Assembly: GCA_016928575.1 (NCBI GenBank)
Contig: JAFGKK010000057.1
Span: 1 to 64,000 of the forward strand
Length of the DNA stretch: 64,000 nt
Direction of reading: 5' to 3'
From: Anaerolineales bacterium
Lineage (GTDB): Bacteria; Chloroflexota; Anaerolineae; Anaerolineales; RBG-16-64-43
Part shown: one piece after another, positions 33,658 to 42,836 of the stretch
Layout of the letters: the number at the start of each line of letters is the position of its first letter
How positions within the stretch are numbered: the first letter of the stretch is position 1
Translations under genes and position numbers: made by a program
Notes under the pieces: generated by a model
Seen by the model: the letters and a program-made list of their open reading frames with translations, nothing else
Databases searched by the model: none
Told to the model about the DNA's origin: nothing

Positions 33658-36171
33658 TCATTCCTTGGAGAGGTTTCCCCTTTTTTTCCTTGGCGGTTTC
33701 CAGATCGCCGATCGGTTGCGACCGGAGGCTTTGGCCTGGTACATCGCCTGATCGGCGCAGGCGATCAGATCCGCGCCGGCGGTTGCGTGCCTCGGATAGG
33801 CGGCCACCCCGCAGGAGATCGTGGCTTTCACGCCGCCGTAGCCGAGGAGGACCGTGGTCTCCAGAAAATTGCGGCGCCACTTTTCGGCGATCTGATGCGC
33901 CAGTTCGACCCGCACCTTGGGCAGGATGGCGAGGAATTCTTCGCCGCCGAATCGGAAGATGATGTCGCTGGCGCGGCTGTTTTCCGTCAGCAGCGCGGCG
34001 AGGTTCTGCAACACCGCATCTCCGGCTTTGTGGCCGAAGGCGTCGTTCACCCCCTTGAAGCAGTCGATGTCGATCATCACGAAACTCACCGGATATTTTT
34101 CGCGCGCCGCCACCGCCAGCTCACGGCGTAGGGTGGCTTCCAGGTAGTGGCGGTTGTACAGCCCGGTGAGTGAATCGTGGACCGCCATCTCTTCCAACTG
34201 GGTCTTCAGCCGCTGAATCTCCTCCTCCGTGCGTTTGTGATCGACGATCACCCAGACGATGTCGGCCAGTGAAGAAAGCAGTTCGGCGTCGGACGCGGTG
34301 TAGGGCACAGGCTTGTTTCCGATCCCGAGGACGGAAACGATTCTTCCGCCGTGGAAGGTCGGGACGGCCAGTTCGCGGACGATCGGCGGGTGGCCGTCCG
34401 GCATTCCTTTTCGGTCGGGGAGCGATTCGAAATCGTTGTAGATGACCGGCGTGCGGTTGCGGAGGCAATCCGCCCATGCGCCGGCGCGCTCCAGCGGGAA
34501 GTGCCTGCCGCCGCCCTGCGCGCGGCAGGCCTCGCGGCGGGTACGGGTCGACCAAGCCTGCCACGAGGGGGTGGTTTCGTCTTCCGCAAGGAAATGGTAA
34601 TAACTGATCGAACTCCCGGTAATCGCTTCGATTTCGTCGAGGGCTTTCTGCATCAATGCCTCCACCGTGTGGTCGATGGAGTATTCCCACAGGTTGATCC
34701 GCAGGCGCAGGGTCTCCTCGGACCACTTCCGCTCCGAGATGTCCAGCGCGCTGCCGATGATGCGGTAGATGCGGCCGGATTCTTCGCGCACGGGCGACAG
34801 GGTGGTGTGGACGAATTTTCGGCCGGCGGGCAGGTCGAAGCCCTGTTCCAGGGTGATCGGCTTGCCCTCCTCCAGGCAGCGCCGGCATGAGGCCAGCATC
34901 TCCGCCGCCGTTTTTTCGGGAAATGCCTGCACGAGGGATATTCCGTCATGGGATTCGCGGGGAGCTCCGGTCATTTTTTCCATCGCAAAGTTGCTTTCGC
35001 GGATGCGGATGCCGCCGTCTTCCAGCACGTCGAGGATGAAGAGCCCCTGGGCGGAGCTTTCGAACACTTCCCGGAAATTGGCTTCGCTGCGGCGGAGATC
35101 CTGCTCCACCCGTTTCCGCTCCGTGATGTCGCTGACGACGGATAAAATGTAGGGTTCCCCCGCGAGCAGGATGATCTCACCCGAATACAGGCATTGTCGG
35201 ACGCCCCGCTCCTTGGTCCGGAAGTTGTACTCCAGGTTGCGCACGCGGCGGTTTTTCTGCAGCAGGGTAAAGCACTCTTCTTCGTCCCGCGGATCCGCCC
35301 ACAGCGACCGGGGAAGCAGGAGACTGGAGAGCGCCTCTTCGCGGGCGTACCCCGAAAGCTTACAGAAGCTGTCGTTGACGTCGAGCAGGCGGCCGTCGCG
35401 GGCGCCGGAGATGACGATGGCTGACGGGCTGAAACGGAAGGCGTTGGAGAATTTTTCTTCGCTTTCCCTCAGCGCCTGCTCCACCTGCCGGCGGATGAGG
35501 ATATCCCGCTCGAGGTCGGCCGAGAGGCGCAGGTTTACCATCAGGGAAAGGGTGAAGGTCAGGGCGACGAACAACATCTGGTAAACGATCAGCGCCGTCA
35601 GGTCCAGGTCGTTGGAGCGAAAGAAATATTCGCCGACCGGCAGGAGGAGGTTCACCGCGATCCGCACCAGCGCCGTCAGGCAGAAGCCGAGGAAGACGAG
35701 GCCGGCGCCCCAGCCGAGCGGGCGCATGCTCGGATCGGCCCGGCGGAACACCAGCCAGGCGCATTGTCCGCAGACGGCCAACGAGGCGATCGAAACGTTG
35801 ATGTTGCGCGCGGCGAGGGAAGGATTCCCGAAGAAAAAAAAGGCATGCGTTGAGAGGAAAGCCGCAAACAGAAGGGCATTTTGCCATTGCGGCCCGGGTT
35901 TGCCCACAAACTGTTCCAGGCCGATAAAGAGAAAAACGCCGCAGGCGATCAGAAGCCCGTTCCCGGCGATCACCGGCACCGCCTCCGGAAGCCGGTCGCG
36001 GAAGAGAATCAGGAACGCCCCGATGAACTCCAAGAAGTAGCTTCCCAGCCAGAATCCGGTTCCGGAAAACCGGTTCCGGCTCCTCAGCCAGAGGGTGAAA
36101 ATGACGGCCAGGCAGACGGCGTTGAGGACGGTGTAGCTGATGATGACGACCAGGAGGTAAAACGGATCCAT
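33658..36171 (-). CDS. Membrane PAS-PAS-GAF-GGDEF diguanylate cyclase
   Basis: An 837-residue protein. Seven or so hydrophobic segments fill residues 1-225, followed by two PAS domains (~235-355, ~360-480), a GAF-like domain (~495-650) and GGDEF (~665-825). The active site is RFGGEEF with the metal site DIDCFKGVND; RASD supplies the RxxD inhibitory site, so it should make c-di-GMP under product control. The membrane part has no extended outside loop, suggesting it senses a membrane-derived or lipophilic signal (inference). GAGG is seven bases before the ATG, and TACACT (36212-36217) is a possible -10. It is a paralogue of the next gene. Confidence 0.9.
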   Translation of the reverse strand: MDPFYLLVVIISYTVLNAVCLAVIFTLWLRSRNRFSGTGFWLGSYFLEFIGAFLILFRDRLPEAVPVIAGNGLLIACGVFLFIGLEQFVGKPGPQWQNALLFAAFLSTHAFFFFGNPSLAARNINVSIASLAVCGQCAWLVFRRADPSMRPLGWGAGLVFLGFCLTALVRIAVNLLLPVGEYFFRSNDLDLTALIVYQMLFVALTFTLSLMVNLRLSADLERDILIRRQVEQALRESEEKFSNAFRFSPSAIVISGARDGRLLDVNDSFCKLSGYAREEALSSLLLPRSLWADPRDEEECFTLLQKNRRVRNLEYNFRTKERGVRQCLYSGEIILLAGEPYILSVVSDITERKRVEQDLRRSEANFREVFESSAQGLFILDVLEDGGIRIRESNFAMEKMTGAPRESHDGISLVQAFPEKTAAEMLASCRRCLEEGKPITLEQGFDLPAGRKFVHTTLSPVREESGRIYRIIGSALDISERKWSEETLRLRINLWEYSIDHTVEALMQKALDEIEAITGSSISYYHFLAEDETTPSWQAWSTRTRREACRAQGGGRHFPLERAGAWADCLRNRTPVIYNDFESLPDRKGMPDGHPPIVRELAVPTFHGGRIVSVLGIGNKPVPYTASDAELLSSLADIVWVIVDHKRTEEEIQRLKTQLEEMAVHDSLTGLYNRHYLEATLRRELAVAAREKYPVSFVMIDIDCFKGVNDAFGHKAGDAVLQNLAALLTENSRASDIIFRFGGEEFLAILPKVRVELAHQIAEKWRRNFLETTVLLGYGGVKATISCGVAAYPRHATAGADLIACADQAMYQAKASGRNRSAIWKPPRKKRGNLSKE

Positions 36172-36262
36172 CCGGCACCTCGCAGGATCGGCGGAGAGGG
36201 CGCCCGGGAACAGTGTACGCCCGTCGCGCAGGAAGGACCAATCCGGTCCGGCCGGCGGAGAT

Positions 36263-38377
36263 TCAGGCGGCCGCCGGCGGCTCTGTTCTCTGATAGACGG
36301 CGGACCGGTTGCGGCCCGAGGTTTTCGCCAGGTACAGCGCCCGGTCCGCGGCGGCGATCAACTCCGCGGCGGATCCTCCGTGCGCCGGGAAGGCCGCGAT
36401 CCCCAAGGAGATGGTGGCCTGCACACCGCCGTACTCCAGCAGCATGGTCGCGTTCCGGAATCCGGTCCTCCATTTTTCGGCGACGCGGAAGGCCGCATCG
36501 GGCTTGACCTTGGGAAGCATGGCGAGGAATTCCTCCCCGCCGTAGCGGAAAATGATGTCGCTGGCCCGGCTGTTCTTCAACAGCAGGCCGGCCAGCTCCC
36601 GGAGCACCCCGTCTCCGGCCTTGTGGCCGAAGGTGTCGTTGACCCGCTTGAAGTGGTCGATGTCGAGCAGGATGAAGCTGACAGCGTATTTTTCGCGCGC
36701 CGCGCGCGCCAATTCGCGCTGGAGAGTAATGTCGAGGTAGTGGCGGTTGAAGAGTCCGGTCAACGAATCGCGGACGGCCATCTCCTCCAGCCGCCGCTGC
36801 AGCCGGTGGATTTCCTCGTCGGTCCGCTTATGGTCGACGATCGTCCAGATGATGTCGGCGATCGAATCCAACAGGACGGCGTCGCGCTCGTCGTACGGCG
36901 AGGGTTTGTTGCCGATCCCCAGCACCGAAACGATCCGCCCGCCGTGCAGGGTCGGCACCACCAGCTCGCGGTGCACGGCGGCGTGCCCTGGCGGCATGCC
37001 TCTCCGACCGGGGAGCGCCGCATAGTCGTTGTGAATGACCGGCTTCCGCAGGCGGACGGCGTCCGCCCAAACGCCCGCCCGGTCCAATTCGTAATGCATA
37101 CCCTTGCCTTCCGCCCGGCAGAATTCGCGCAGGGTCCGGGTGGACCAGGCTTGCAGGGCGAGGGTTTTTTCGTCCTCCATGACGAAATGGTAGAAGCTGA
37201 TCGCGCTGCCGGTAAGGTCCTCAATCTCGTCGAGCGCCTTGCGCATTAATTCCTCGACGGTGTGGTTCGCCGAATATTCCCAAAGGTCCAGCCGCAGGCG
37301 GACGATTTCGCGGGCCCGGTGCCACTCGCTGACGTCGCGGACGATCGAAAGGATGTGCGGCTCGCCGGCCAACTCGATCGTCTCGGCAGATATCAGGCAA
37401 TGCAGGACTTCCCCGGATTTCCTGCGGAAATCGGCTTCAAAATTGTGCAGCCGGCCTTCCTTGGCGAGCGCGGCGACCATCCGCTCGCGCTCGCGTGGGT
37501 CCGCCCACAGGGAAAGCTGGAGGGTGGAGCTGTCCATCGCCTCGTCGCGGGCGTATCCCGACAGCCGGTCGAAACCGTCGTTGACCTCCAGCAGCTTCCC
37601 GTCGCGCAGGCGGGTGATCAGGATCGCGTCCGGGCTGGCATGGAAGGCCGTGGCCATTTTTTCCTGCGCGACCCGAAAATTCTCCTCGACCCGCCCCCGC
37701 ACGGCGATATCCTCCTCCAAATCCGATCTCAACCGGCGGTTCACCATCAGGAAGAGGCTGAAGGTGAGCGCGACGAACAGCATCTGGTAGGTCATCAGCA
37801 CCAGGGTGTCGTAGATCCCGGATTGGAAGAAATCGTTGCTGGATGGGACAGCCAGGTCCGCCGCGATGCGGAACACGCTGGCAAGGACGTAGCCGATGAA
37901 GATGATTCCCGCGGTTTGGGCGTTAGGGCGCATCTGTGGATCCGCCCGCCTCAGCATTAGCCAGGCGCATTGGCCGCAAACCGCCGTCAGGGCGAGGGAA
38001 AGGTTGATGTTGCGGGCTGTTAGGTTCAGCGAGAAGACGTAGAAATAGACCTGGAGGGCGAGAAAAACCGCCAGGAGCAGGGCGTTGTGGATTTGGGGTC
38101 CCCGTTTCCCGTGAAAACGCTCCAATCCCAAGAGCAACAAGATGGTCCCCGCGACGACCAGTCCGTTGCCGAGCAGAACCGCCACGATTTCCGGAATCCA
38201 TGTTCGCACGGCGATCAACACGACGGCCGCGAATTGCATGCTGTAATCCGCCAGCCAAAAGCCGAGTCCGGAAAACCGCGTCCGGTTCTGCCTCCACATG
38301 AGAAAAATTACCAGCAGGCAAATCGCGTTGCTGAAGATGTAGCTGGCCATCACGGTCCGGATGTCCAACGGATTCAT
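36263..38377 (-). CDS. Membrane PAS-GAF-GGDEF diguanylate cyclase
   Basis: A 704-residue paralogue of the protein at 33658-36171, with the same N-terminal membrane domain (shared RTRFSGLGFWL-like and VCGQCAWL blocks), one PAS (~235-355) instead of two, the same GAF-like domain (~360-515) and GGDEF (~530-690). Active site RYGGEEF, metal site DIDHFKRVND and RASD inhibitory motif are intact. GGGAGG is three bases before the ATG. Loss or gain of one PAS is the main difference between the two, so they likely answer different signals through a common output. Confidence 0.9.
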   Translation of the reverse strand: MNPLDIRTVMASYIFSNAICLLVIFLMWRQNRTRFSGLGFWLADYSMQFAAVVLIAVRTWIPEIVAVLLGNGLVVAGTILLLLGLERFHGKRGPQIHNALLLAVFLALQVYFYVFSLNLTARNINLSLALTAVCGQCAWLMLRRADPQMRPNAQTAGIIFIGYVLASVFRIAADLAVPSSNDFFQSGIYDTLVLMTYQMLFVALTFSLFLMVNRRLRSDLEEDIAVRGRVEENFRVAQEKMATAFHASPDAILITRLRDGKLLEVNDGFDRLSGYARDEAMDSSTLQLSLWADPRERERMVAALAKEGRLHNFEADFRRKSGEVLHCLISAETIELAGEPHILSIVRDVSEWHRAREIVRLRLDLWEYSANHTVEELMRKALDEIEDLTGSAISFYHFVMEDEKTLALQAWSTRTLREFCRAEGKGMHYELDRAGVWADAVRLRKPVIHNDYAALPGRRGMPPGHAAVHRELVVPTLHGGRIVSVLGIGNKPSPYDERDAVLLDSIADIIWTIVDHKRTDEEIHRLQRRLEEMAVRDSLTGLFNRHYLDITLQRELARAAREKYAVSFILLDIDHFKRVNDTFGHKAGDGVLRELAGLLLKNSRASDIIFRYGGEEFLAMLPKVKPDAAFRVAEKWRTGFRNATMLLEYGGVQATISLGIAAFPAHGGSAAELIAAADRALYLAKTSGRNRSAVYQRTEPPAAA

Positions 38378-38418
38378 AGCCCTCCCGGTCGAATCCGGCA
38401 GTGCGGGTTTCGGTTAAT

Positions 38419-38447
38419 AGTGTACGTCCATCCCGCCGGACTCTCAA
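38419..38447 (-). promoter_or_regulatory. Promoter of the PAS-GAF-GGDEF gene
   Basis: On the minus strand TTGAGA (38442-38447), 17 bases, TACACT (38419-38424). The leader is about 35 nt. The paralogous gene has the same CGTACACT element at 36212-36219 at a similar distance. Confidence 0.6.
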
Positions 38448-38483
38448 CCGTTTTTTGGGAGGCGGCTTTTTGGGTGGATTCGG

Positions 38484-39680
38484 TCAGGAGGTTCCGGCGC
38501 GGGCGGGGGGCGACGCGCGGGACGCCAAGGCGGCCAGACTTGCCAGGAACCCGACGAACAGGATCCCCGCGCCGGAGAGATAGGGATAGTGGATGTCGAG
38601 GTCGAAGGCGAGCCCGGCCCACAGCGGGCCGGCGATCCGGCCGAGGCTCATCGCGGAGTTGCTCAACCCCATAGTCATGCCCTGGCCGAGCGTCGCCCGG
38701 CGCGAGGTGAGGGAGAGCACCGACGGCCGGAGAAAAGTCTTCGAGAGGATGAAGAAGCCGGTCGCAAGAATGATCGTAAGGTAGGAACTGGCGGCCAGCA
38801 GGACCAGAAAGCCGATCGAGCCGGCGAGAAGCGAGCCTTTGATCATGGCCGGGTCGCCCCAGCGCAGGGTGAGCGCGCCGGTGAAGATCTTGCCCAGGGT
38901 GGATACCAGCCCGATGACGGTCAGCAGGACGCCGATTTCCCCGGGGCCGAGTTGGAATTTCACCAATCCGTACAAGCCGAACACCGCTTCGAAGTTGGCC
39001 AAACCGAAGCTGGCGAGGAAAGCCAGAAACAATAAGAAAAAGACCGGGCTCCGCCGGAGGTCGGATACCGCCCGATGCAGGTTTGGCCTCTCCGACGCGT
39101 TCCCGGCCGGCCGTCCGCCGGCTGGGAGCGATTCGGGCAGAAACGCAAGGACCAGCGGGACGGTGACCAGGGCTATTCCCGCCCCGGCGAAGAACGGCGT
39201 CGGGAGCGAGACGGTCGCCAGCGCTCCGCCGAATCCCGGGCCGAGGATCAGGCCCAGCCCGCCCGCCGCGCCGAGGATTCCCATCCCGCCGCTGCGCTCC
39301 TTCTGCGGGATGCTGTCGCCGACGTAGGCCATCGCGCTCGATGAAGCCGCTGCGGTCAGGATCCCCGACAGCGCGCGGAACAGGTACAGCATCCAAAGCT
39401 CCGTGGCAATTCCGAAGAGGATCAGCGAAACGGCGAAGCCGAACATCCCCAGGGCGAGCACCGGTTTTCGTCCAATGCGGTCTGAGAGTCCGCCCCACAT
39501 CGGCCCGAACAGGAGCTCGGTCGCGGCGGCGACTGCCACCAGCAAGCCGAGCTCGGTCCCGCCGCCTCCCAGGTCGGAAATCAGAAACGGAAAGACGGGG
39601 ATGACCATCCCGAAGCCGAGCGAGACGACGATCAGGGTCAAGGAAAGGATTGCGACGTTTTTATTCATCCCCGTGAACAT
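38484..39680 (-). CDS. MFS drug/metabolite exporter (DHA1, TetA/Bmr-like)
   Basis: A 398-residue protein with 12 predicted helices in the inner membrane. The loop 2-3 motif of the superfamily is present (GGLSDRIGRKPVLALG), and motif C (GILGAAGGLGLILGPGFGG) in helix 5 marks proton-coupled exporters. Substrate cannot be told from sequence. It lies 109 bases downstream of the rifampicin-phosphotransferase-like gene on the same strand and could be co-transcribed, which would pair an exporter with a drug-modifying enzyme. Confidence 0.85.
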   Translation of the reverse strand: MFTGMNKNVAILSLTLIVVSLGFGMVIPVFPFLISDLGGGGTELGLLVAVAAATELLFGPMWGGLSDRIGRKPVLALGMFGFAVSLILFGIATELWMLYLFRALSGILTAAASSSAMAYVGDSIPQKERSGGMGILGAAGGLGLILGPGFGGALATVSLPTPFFAGAGIALVTVPLVLAFLPESLPAGGRPAGNASERPNLHRAVSDLRRSPVFFLLFLAFLASFGLANFEAVFGLYGLVKFQLGPGEIGVLLTVIGLVSTLGKIFTGALTLRWGDPAMIKGSLLAGSIGFLVLLAASSYLTIILATGFFILSKTFLRPSVLSLTSRRATLGQGMTMGLSNSAMSLGRIAGPLWAGLAFDLDIHYPYLSGAGILFVGFLASLAALASRASPPARAGTS

Positions 39681-39789
39681 CTTTGCTTCCCATCCTCTGC
39701 ATCAGACCGCTGAGAAAGCCGCCCCCCGGTGTCCTTATTCCCTTCGGATTGGGGGGCGCCGGGGGGGGGCGGCGCGTTTGCAGCAAGGA

Positions 39790-42432
39790 TCAATTCCCGC
39801 CGAGCGTGACGGTGCCCGCACCGCCGTCGACGGTGACGGTCTGCCCGCTGCGGATCCGCTTGGTCGCCACGCCGATTCCCAGCACGGCCGGGATGCCGTA
39901 CTCGCGCGCGACGATCGAGCTGTGGCTGAGCGGTCCGCCGATATCTGTGACCACGGCCGAGGCCAGGGAGAAGAGCGGCGTCCAGGCCGGGGTGGTGATC
40001 GCGGCGACCAGAACCTCGCCCTGCCGCATCTGGTCGAAATCTTCCGGTCCGCGCAGAACCCGGGCGGCCGCGGTGACGACGCCGGAGCTGGTTCCGATTC
40101 CGTGCAGGAGGTTCTCAGCCTGTTTGCTGTCGTCCGCCGCCAGGAACGAGTCGACGTTGATGCCCAAAAATTTGCTGGAGGGCGGCAACGCCGGCGGAGG
40201 TACGACGGTCCGGCGGATTTTCCATAGGTCATGCCGGCGTTGGGCAAGCTGTTTGCTGTCCGGCAGCGGTTGTCCGTTATCCAGGGCGTTTGCGGCGGCT
40301 TCCAGTTCCGCTTCCTCCAGCCAGAAGACCCCCCCGGAGTCGGAGATCATTCCTTTTTGAGTCAGGCGTCTTCCGAGTTCGAAAAGCAGGCCGCGCAGCA
40401 AGGGGTATCCCCGGCCGATTTCGGCGATCCCGTCCTCGCGCAGCGGCGCCTGCGACTGGGCCCAGCTCAGAGCCTTCTCGAAGGCCCAGCGCTTCCATCC
40501 GCCGAGCCGCGCACGCACGGAAGCCAGCGCTTGTTCCCGCGCCTCCCGCAGTTCTTTCTCCCGCTCGTAAGGGCTGCGGGTCTTGCCGCCGAGATACAGC
40601 CTGAGGTTCTCCACGATCGGTCCGGGTTCGTCCATCGGCAGGGACTCCGCAAAATCCATGTTGTAGATCGAATACCCGAAGCGCCGGAGATGGTCTTCCA
40701 TTTTGCGCCGCCATTCCTCCCAATCCGCGGAGGGTACGCCGGGGGGAACCACGCCGCTGGTATAGGCGGCGACGATATCCGCGGCGCAGGTTCCGGTCAG
40801 ATACCCTGCCAGCGCCTCTTTCTGTTTGGATTCCATCGCCAGGTCGTGGAGGTTCTTTTCGGCGCGCAGAGGGGCGTTTTCAAACCCCATCAGGAAAGTC
40901 GAAGCCGGCGGATCGCCTGTGCGCTTGACCAACTTTTCGTAAACCTGCGTGAAGAGGCCCTCGCTGCCGGCGGACGGGCCCATCGTGCTGGCCATCAGCG
41001 CGCCTAAGTGCACGGCGTATCCGCCGAGGACGTCGTGGGCGCCGTCCAGAAGCTCGTGGGCGGAAAGCGTAGAGGGCGTTTTTCCTTCCCAGCGGGCGAT
41101 GGCATCCCGGTACGCCGGGATGCCGACCTTCCGCCAGTACGGCAGGCCCTTGCGCAGCAACGGCAGCATGTTCGGCACCATGTAGCGCAGCATCGCCCAC
41201 CATTCGGAGGGCGAAAAGCTGACCTTCATATAGGCGAATCCGCCGATGGTCAGAAGGTAGTTGTCCGGGATGACCTTTTCGGAGCCGAACAGATCCTTGG
41301 CCATCCGGCGGTTGCCTTCCAGAAAATGCCGGATGCCCAGCGTGGCGAACAGCGGGCTGATCGGCCTCGGAAGCAATTCGACGATGCTGGTGCGCATGTA
41401 TTGGCCCTTCGGGTCGGGAAGCTCCCACGCTTGGATGGGTTCTTCCTGCCGGGGCAGGGCGGTGATCGGCCGCGCTTGCAGCAGGTAAATTTTTCCGCCG
41501 CGGATCGCCCATTCGATATCCATCGGCGCGCCGTACATCCGCTCCACGCGCGCCCCGAGTTTGACCAGCTCCAAGGCTTGGCGGTTCCCGATCGCCGCAA
41601 GCCTTCGCCGCCGCTCGGGAACCGGCTGTTCCTCCGTTCCGCGGTCGAGCAACACTGTCATCACCTGCTTCTCGGCGGTCTCCCGGGTGAGGATTTTCCT
41701 TCGTAGTTTATCGACCGTGACCGTGTCCGGCGACACCAACCCGCCGACGACGGTTTCCCCGAGCCCCCAGGCGGCGTTAATCACGGCTTGGTCGCGCCTT
41801 CCGTTCATCGGATTGGCGGTGAATAAAACCCCCGACACCTCGGCGGCGATCAATTCCTGCACGACCGCCGCCAGGCGGACATCTTCGTGCGGAATGCGGT
41901 TTCGGATCCGGTACCCGATCGCCCGGGCGGTCCACAGCGAAGCCCAACAGCGCCGGACGGATCCCAAGACGGCTTCGGCTCCGCGGACGTTGAGGAAAGT
42001 CTCCTGCTGGCCGGCAAACGACAACTCGGGCAAATCCTCCGCAGTCGCCGAGGAACGCACGGCGACGGCGGGATCCCGGCCGGGAAGGGCCGCATAGGCC
42101 GCCGCAACCGCGCTCCGGATCTCCGGCGGCATCTCCGCGGAAAGGAACAAGGCCTGGATGGCTTGCGAACATTTTTCCAACGAGGCCGGAGCATCGGGAT
42201 CCGCCGGCTGAAGCGCCGAGCGAATTCCCTCCGCGAGCTGATTGTCCTCCACGAATCGTGCGTAGGCGTCGGTGGCGACGGTAAACCCGTCTGGAACCGG
42301 AAGGCCGGCGGATATCATCCGGGCCAAGGAATACGCCTTCCCGCCGGCGGAGGCGATTGTCTGGCCCGGCGCAGACAGCGGAAAAACGAAGGAATCCTCG
42401 TGGAAAGTCTCGGTGTTCGGTTTATCCGTCAT
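39790..42432 (-). CDS. Rifampicin phosphotransferase-like PEP-utilizing enzyme
   Basis: An 880-residue enzyme. Residues ~20-330 form a PEP-synthase-type ATP-binding domain (GGKAYSLARM, RSSATAEDLPELSFAGQQETFLNV, DIEWAIRGGKIYLLQARPIT). The middle (~340-760) is the alpha-helical region that in rifampicin phosphotransferases binds the drug, and the C-terminal swivelling domain carries the phospho-His in GGPLSHSSIVAREYGIPAV. Length and order match RPH (about 867 residues) better than PEP synthase, which needs a TIM-barrel domain missing here. RPH converts ATP and rifampicin to AMP, Pi and phospho-rifampicin; many family members have unknown substrates. It overlaps the small upstream gene by 11 bases. 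Confidence 0.78.
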   Translation of the reverse strand: MTDKPNTETFHEDSFVFPLSAPGQTIASAGGKAYSLARMISAGLPVPDGFTVATDAYARFVEDNQLAEGIRSALQPADPDAPASLEKCSQAIQALFLSAEMPPEIRSAVAAAYAALPGRDPAVAVRSSATAEDLPELSFAGQQETFLNVRGAEAVLGSVRRCWASLWTARAIGYRIRNRIPHEDVRLAAVVQELIAAEVSGVLFTANPMNGRRDQAVINAAWGLGETVVGGLVSPDTVTVDKLRRKILTRETAEKQVMTVLLDRGTEEQPVPERRRRLAAIGNRQALELVKLGARVERMYGAPMDIEWAIRGGKIYLLQARPITALPRQEEPIQAWELPDPKGQYMRTSIVELLPRPISPLFATLGIRHFLEGNRRMAKDLFGSEKVIPDNYLLTIGGFAYMKVSFSPSEWWAMLRYMVPNMLPLLRKGLPYWRKVGIPAYRDAIARWEGKTPSTLSAHELLDGAHDVLGGYAVHLGALMASTMGPSAGSEGLFTQVYEKLVKRTGDPPASTFLMGFENAPLRAEKNLHDLAMESKQKEALAGYLTGTCAADIVAAYTSGVVPPGVPSADWEEWRRKMEDHLRRFGYSIYNMDFAESLPMDEPGPIVENLRLYLGGKTRSPYEREKELREAREQALASVRARLGGWKRWAFEKALSWAQSQAPLREDGIAEIGRGYPLLRGLLFELGRRLTQKGMISDSGGVFWLEEAELEAAANALDNGQPLPDSKQLAQRRHDLWKIRRTVVPPPALPPSSKFLGINVDSFLAADDSKQAENLLHGIGTSSGVVTAAARVLRGPEDFDQMRQGEVLVAAITTPAWTPLFSLASAVVTDIGGPLSHSSIVAREYGIPAVLGIGVATKRIRSGQTVTVDGGAGTVTLGGN

Positions 42433-42724
42433 GGTGTGATTCTCCTTTCATGCCGTCGGCCGGCAGGCGTCTCACCAGGAGGATGATGGCGCCCAGGTCC
42501 CAAATCTTTCCCAGGATCCCGCGCAGACCGGACTGATCGGGCAGGGGGCCGTAGAGAACCGTTTCGGAGGCGCCGGTTTCCGTCTCGACGAAGGAAACCG
42601 CCATCCCTTGCAGCCAATCCGACCAAGCGGGATCCAACCGTCCCTCGATCCGGATTTCATAAACCGCGCGACGGTCTCGCCCTGTCCGCCAGCCGCTTTG
42701 CGTTTCCCCGATCCGCCGATCCAT
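42422..42724 (-). CDS. Small protein coupled to the RPH-like enzyme
   Basis: A 100-residue protein. The core YEIRIEGRLDPAWSDWLQGM, then ETVLYGPLPDQSGLRGILGKIWDLG, matches a widespread uncharacterised family with a WSDWF...DQxALHGLLxxIxDLG pattern, often beside regulators or enzymes in Chloroflexota and Actinomycetota (from memory). AGGGAGG lies eight bases before the ATG. It overlaps the phosphotransferase gene, so both are made together. A role as partner or regulator of the enzyme is inference; the fold looks like a small alpha/beta sandwich. Confidence 0.75.
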   Translation of the reverse strand: MDRRIGETQSGWRTGRDRRAVYEIRIEGRLDPAWSDWLQGMAVSFVETETGASETVLYGPLPDQSGLRGILGKIWDLGAIILLVRRLPADGMKGESHHDG

Positions 42725-42752
42725 GCTTCAGCCTCCCTGGACTTTCGTTTCC

Positions 42753-42779
42753 AGTGTATTGCATGGGCGGAGATCCGCC
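42753..42779 (-). promoter_or_regulatory. Candidate promoter and operator of the RPH operon
   Basis: TACACT on the minus strand (42753-42758) could be a -10 box. A perfect dyad GGCGGA-GA-TCCGCC (42766-42779) occupies the spacer/-35 position, where a regulator could act. No -35 consensus is seen, consistent with control but not proof. Confidence 0.35.
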
Positions 42780-42836
42780 ATATCCCGAAAGTGGTAGAAG
42801 CGGTGGTAATTCCGTTGTTTTGTTAGGGGGTGGGAG

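Noticed and set aside
39790-42432. Phosphoenolpyruvate synthase (ppsA)
   Set aside because: The C-terminal TIM-barrel PEP-binding domain is absent and the His domain is at the very end, as in RPH.
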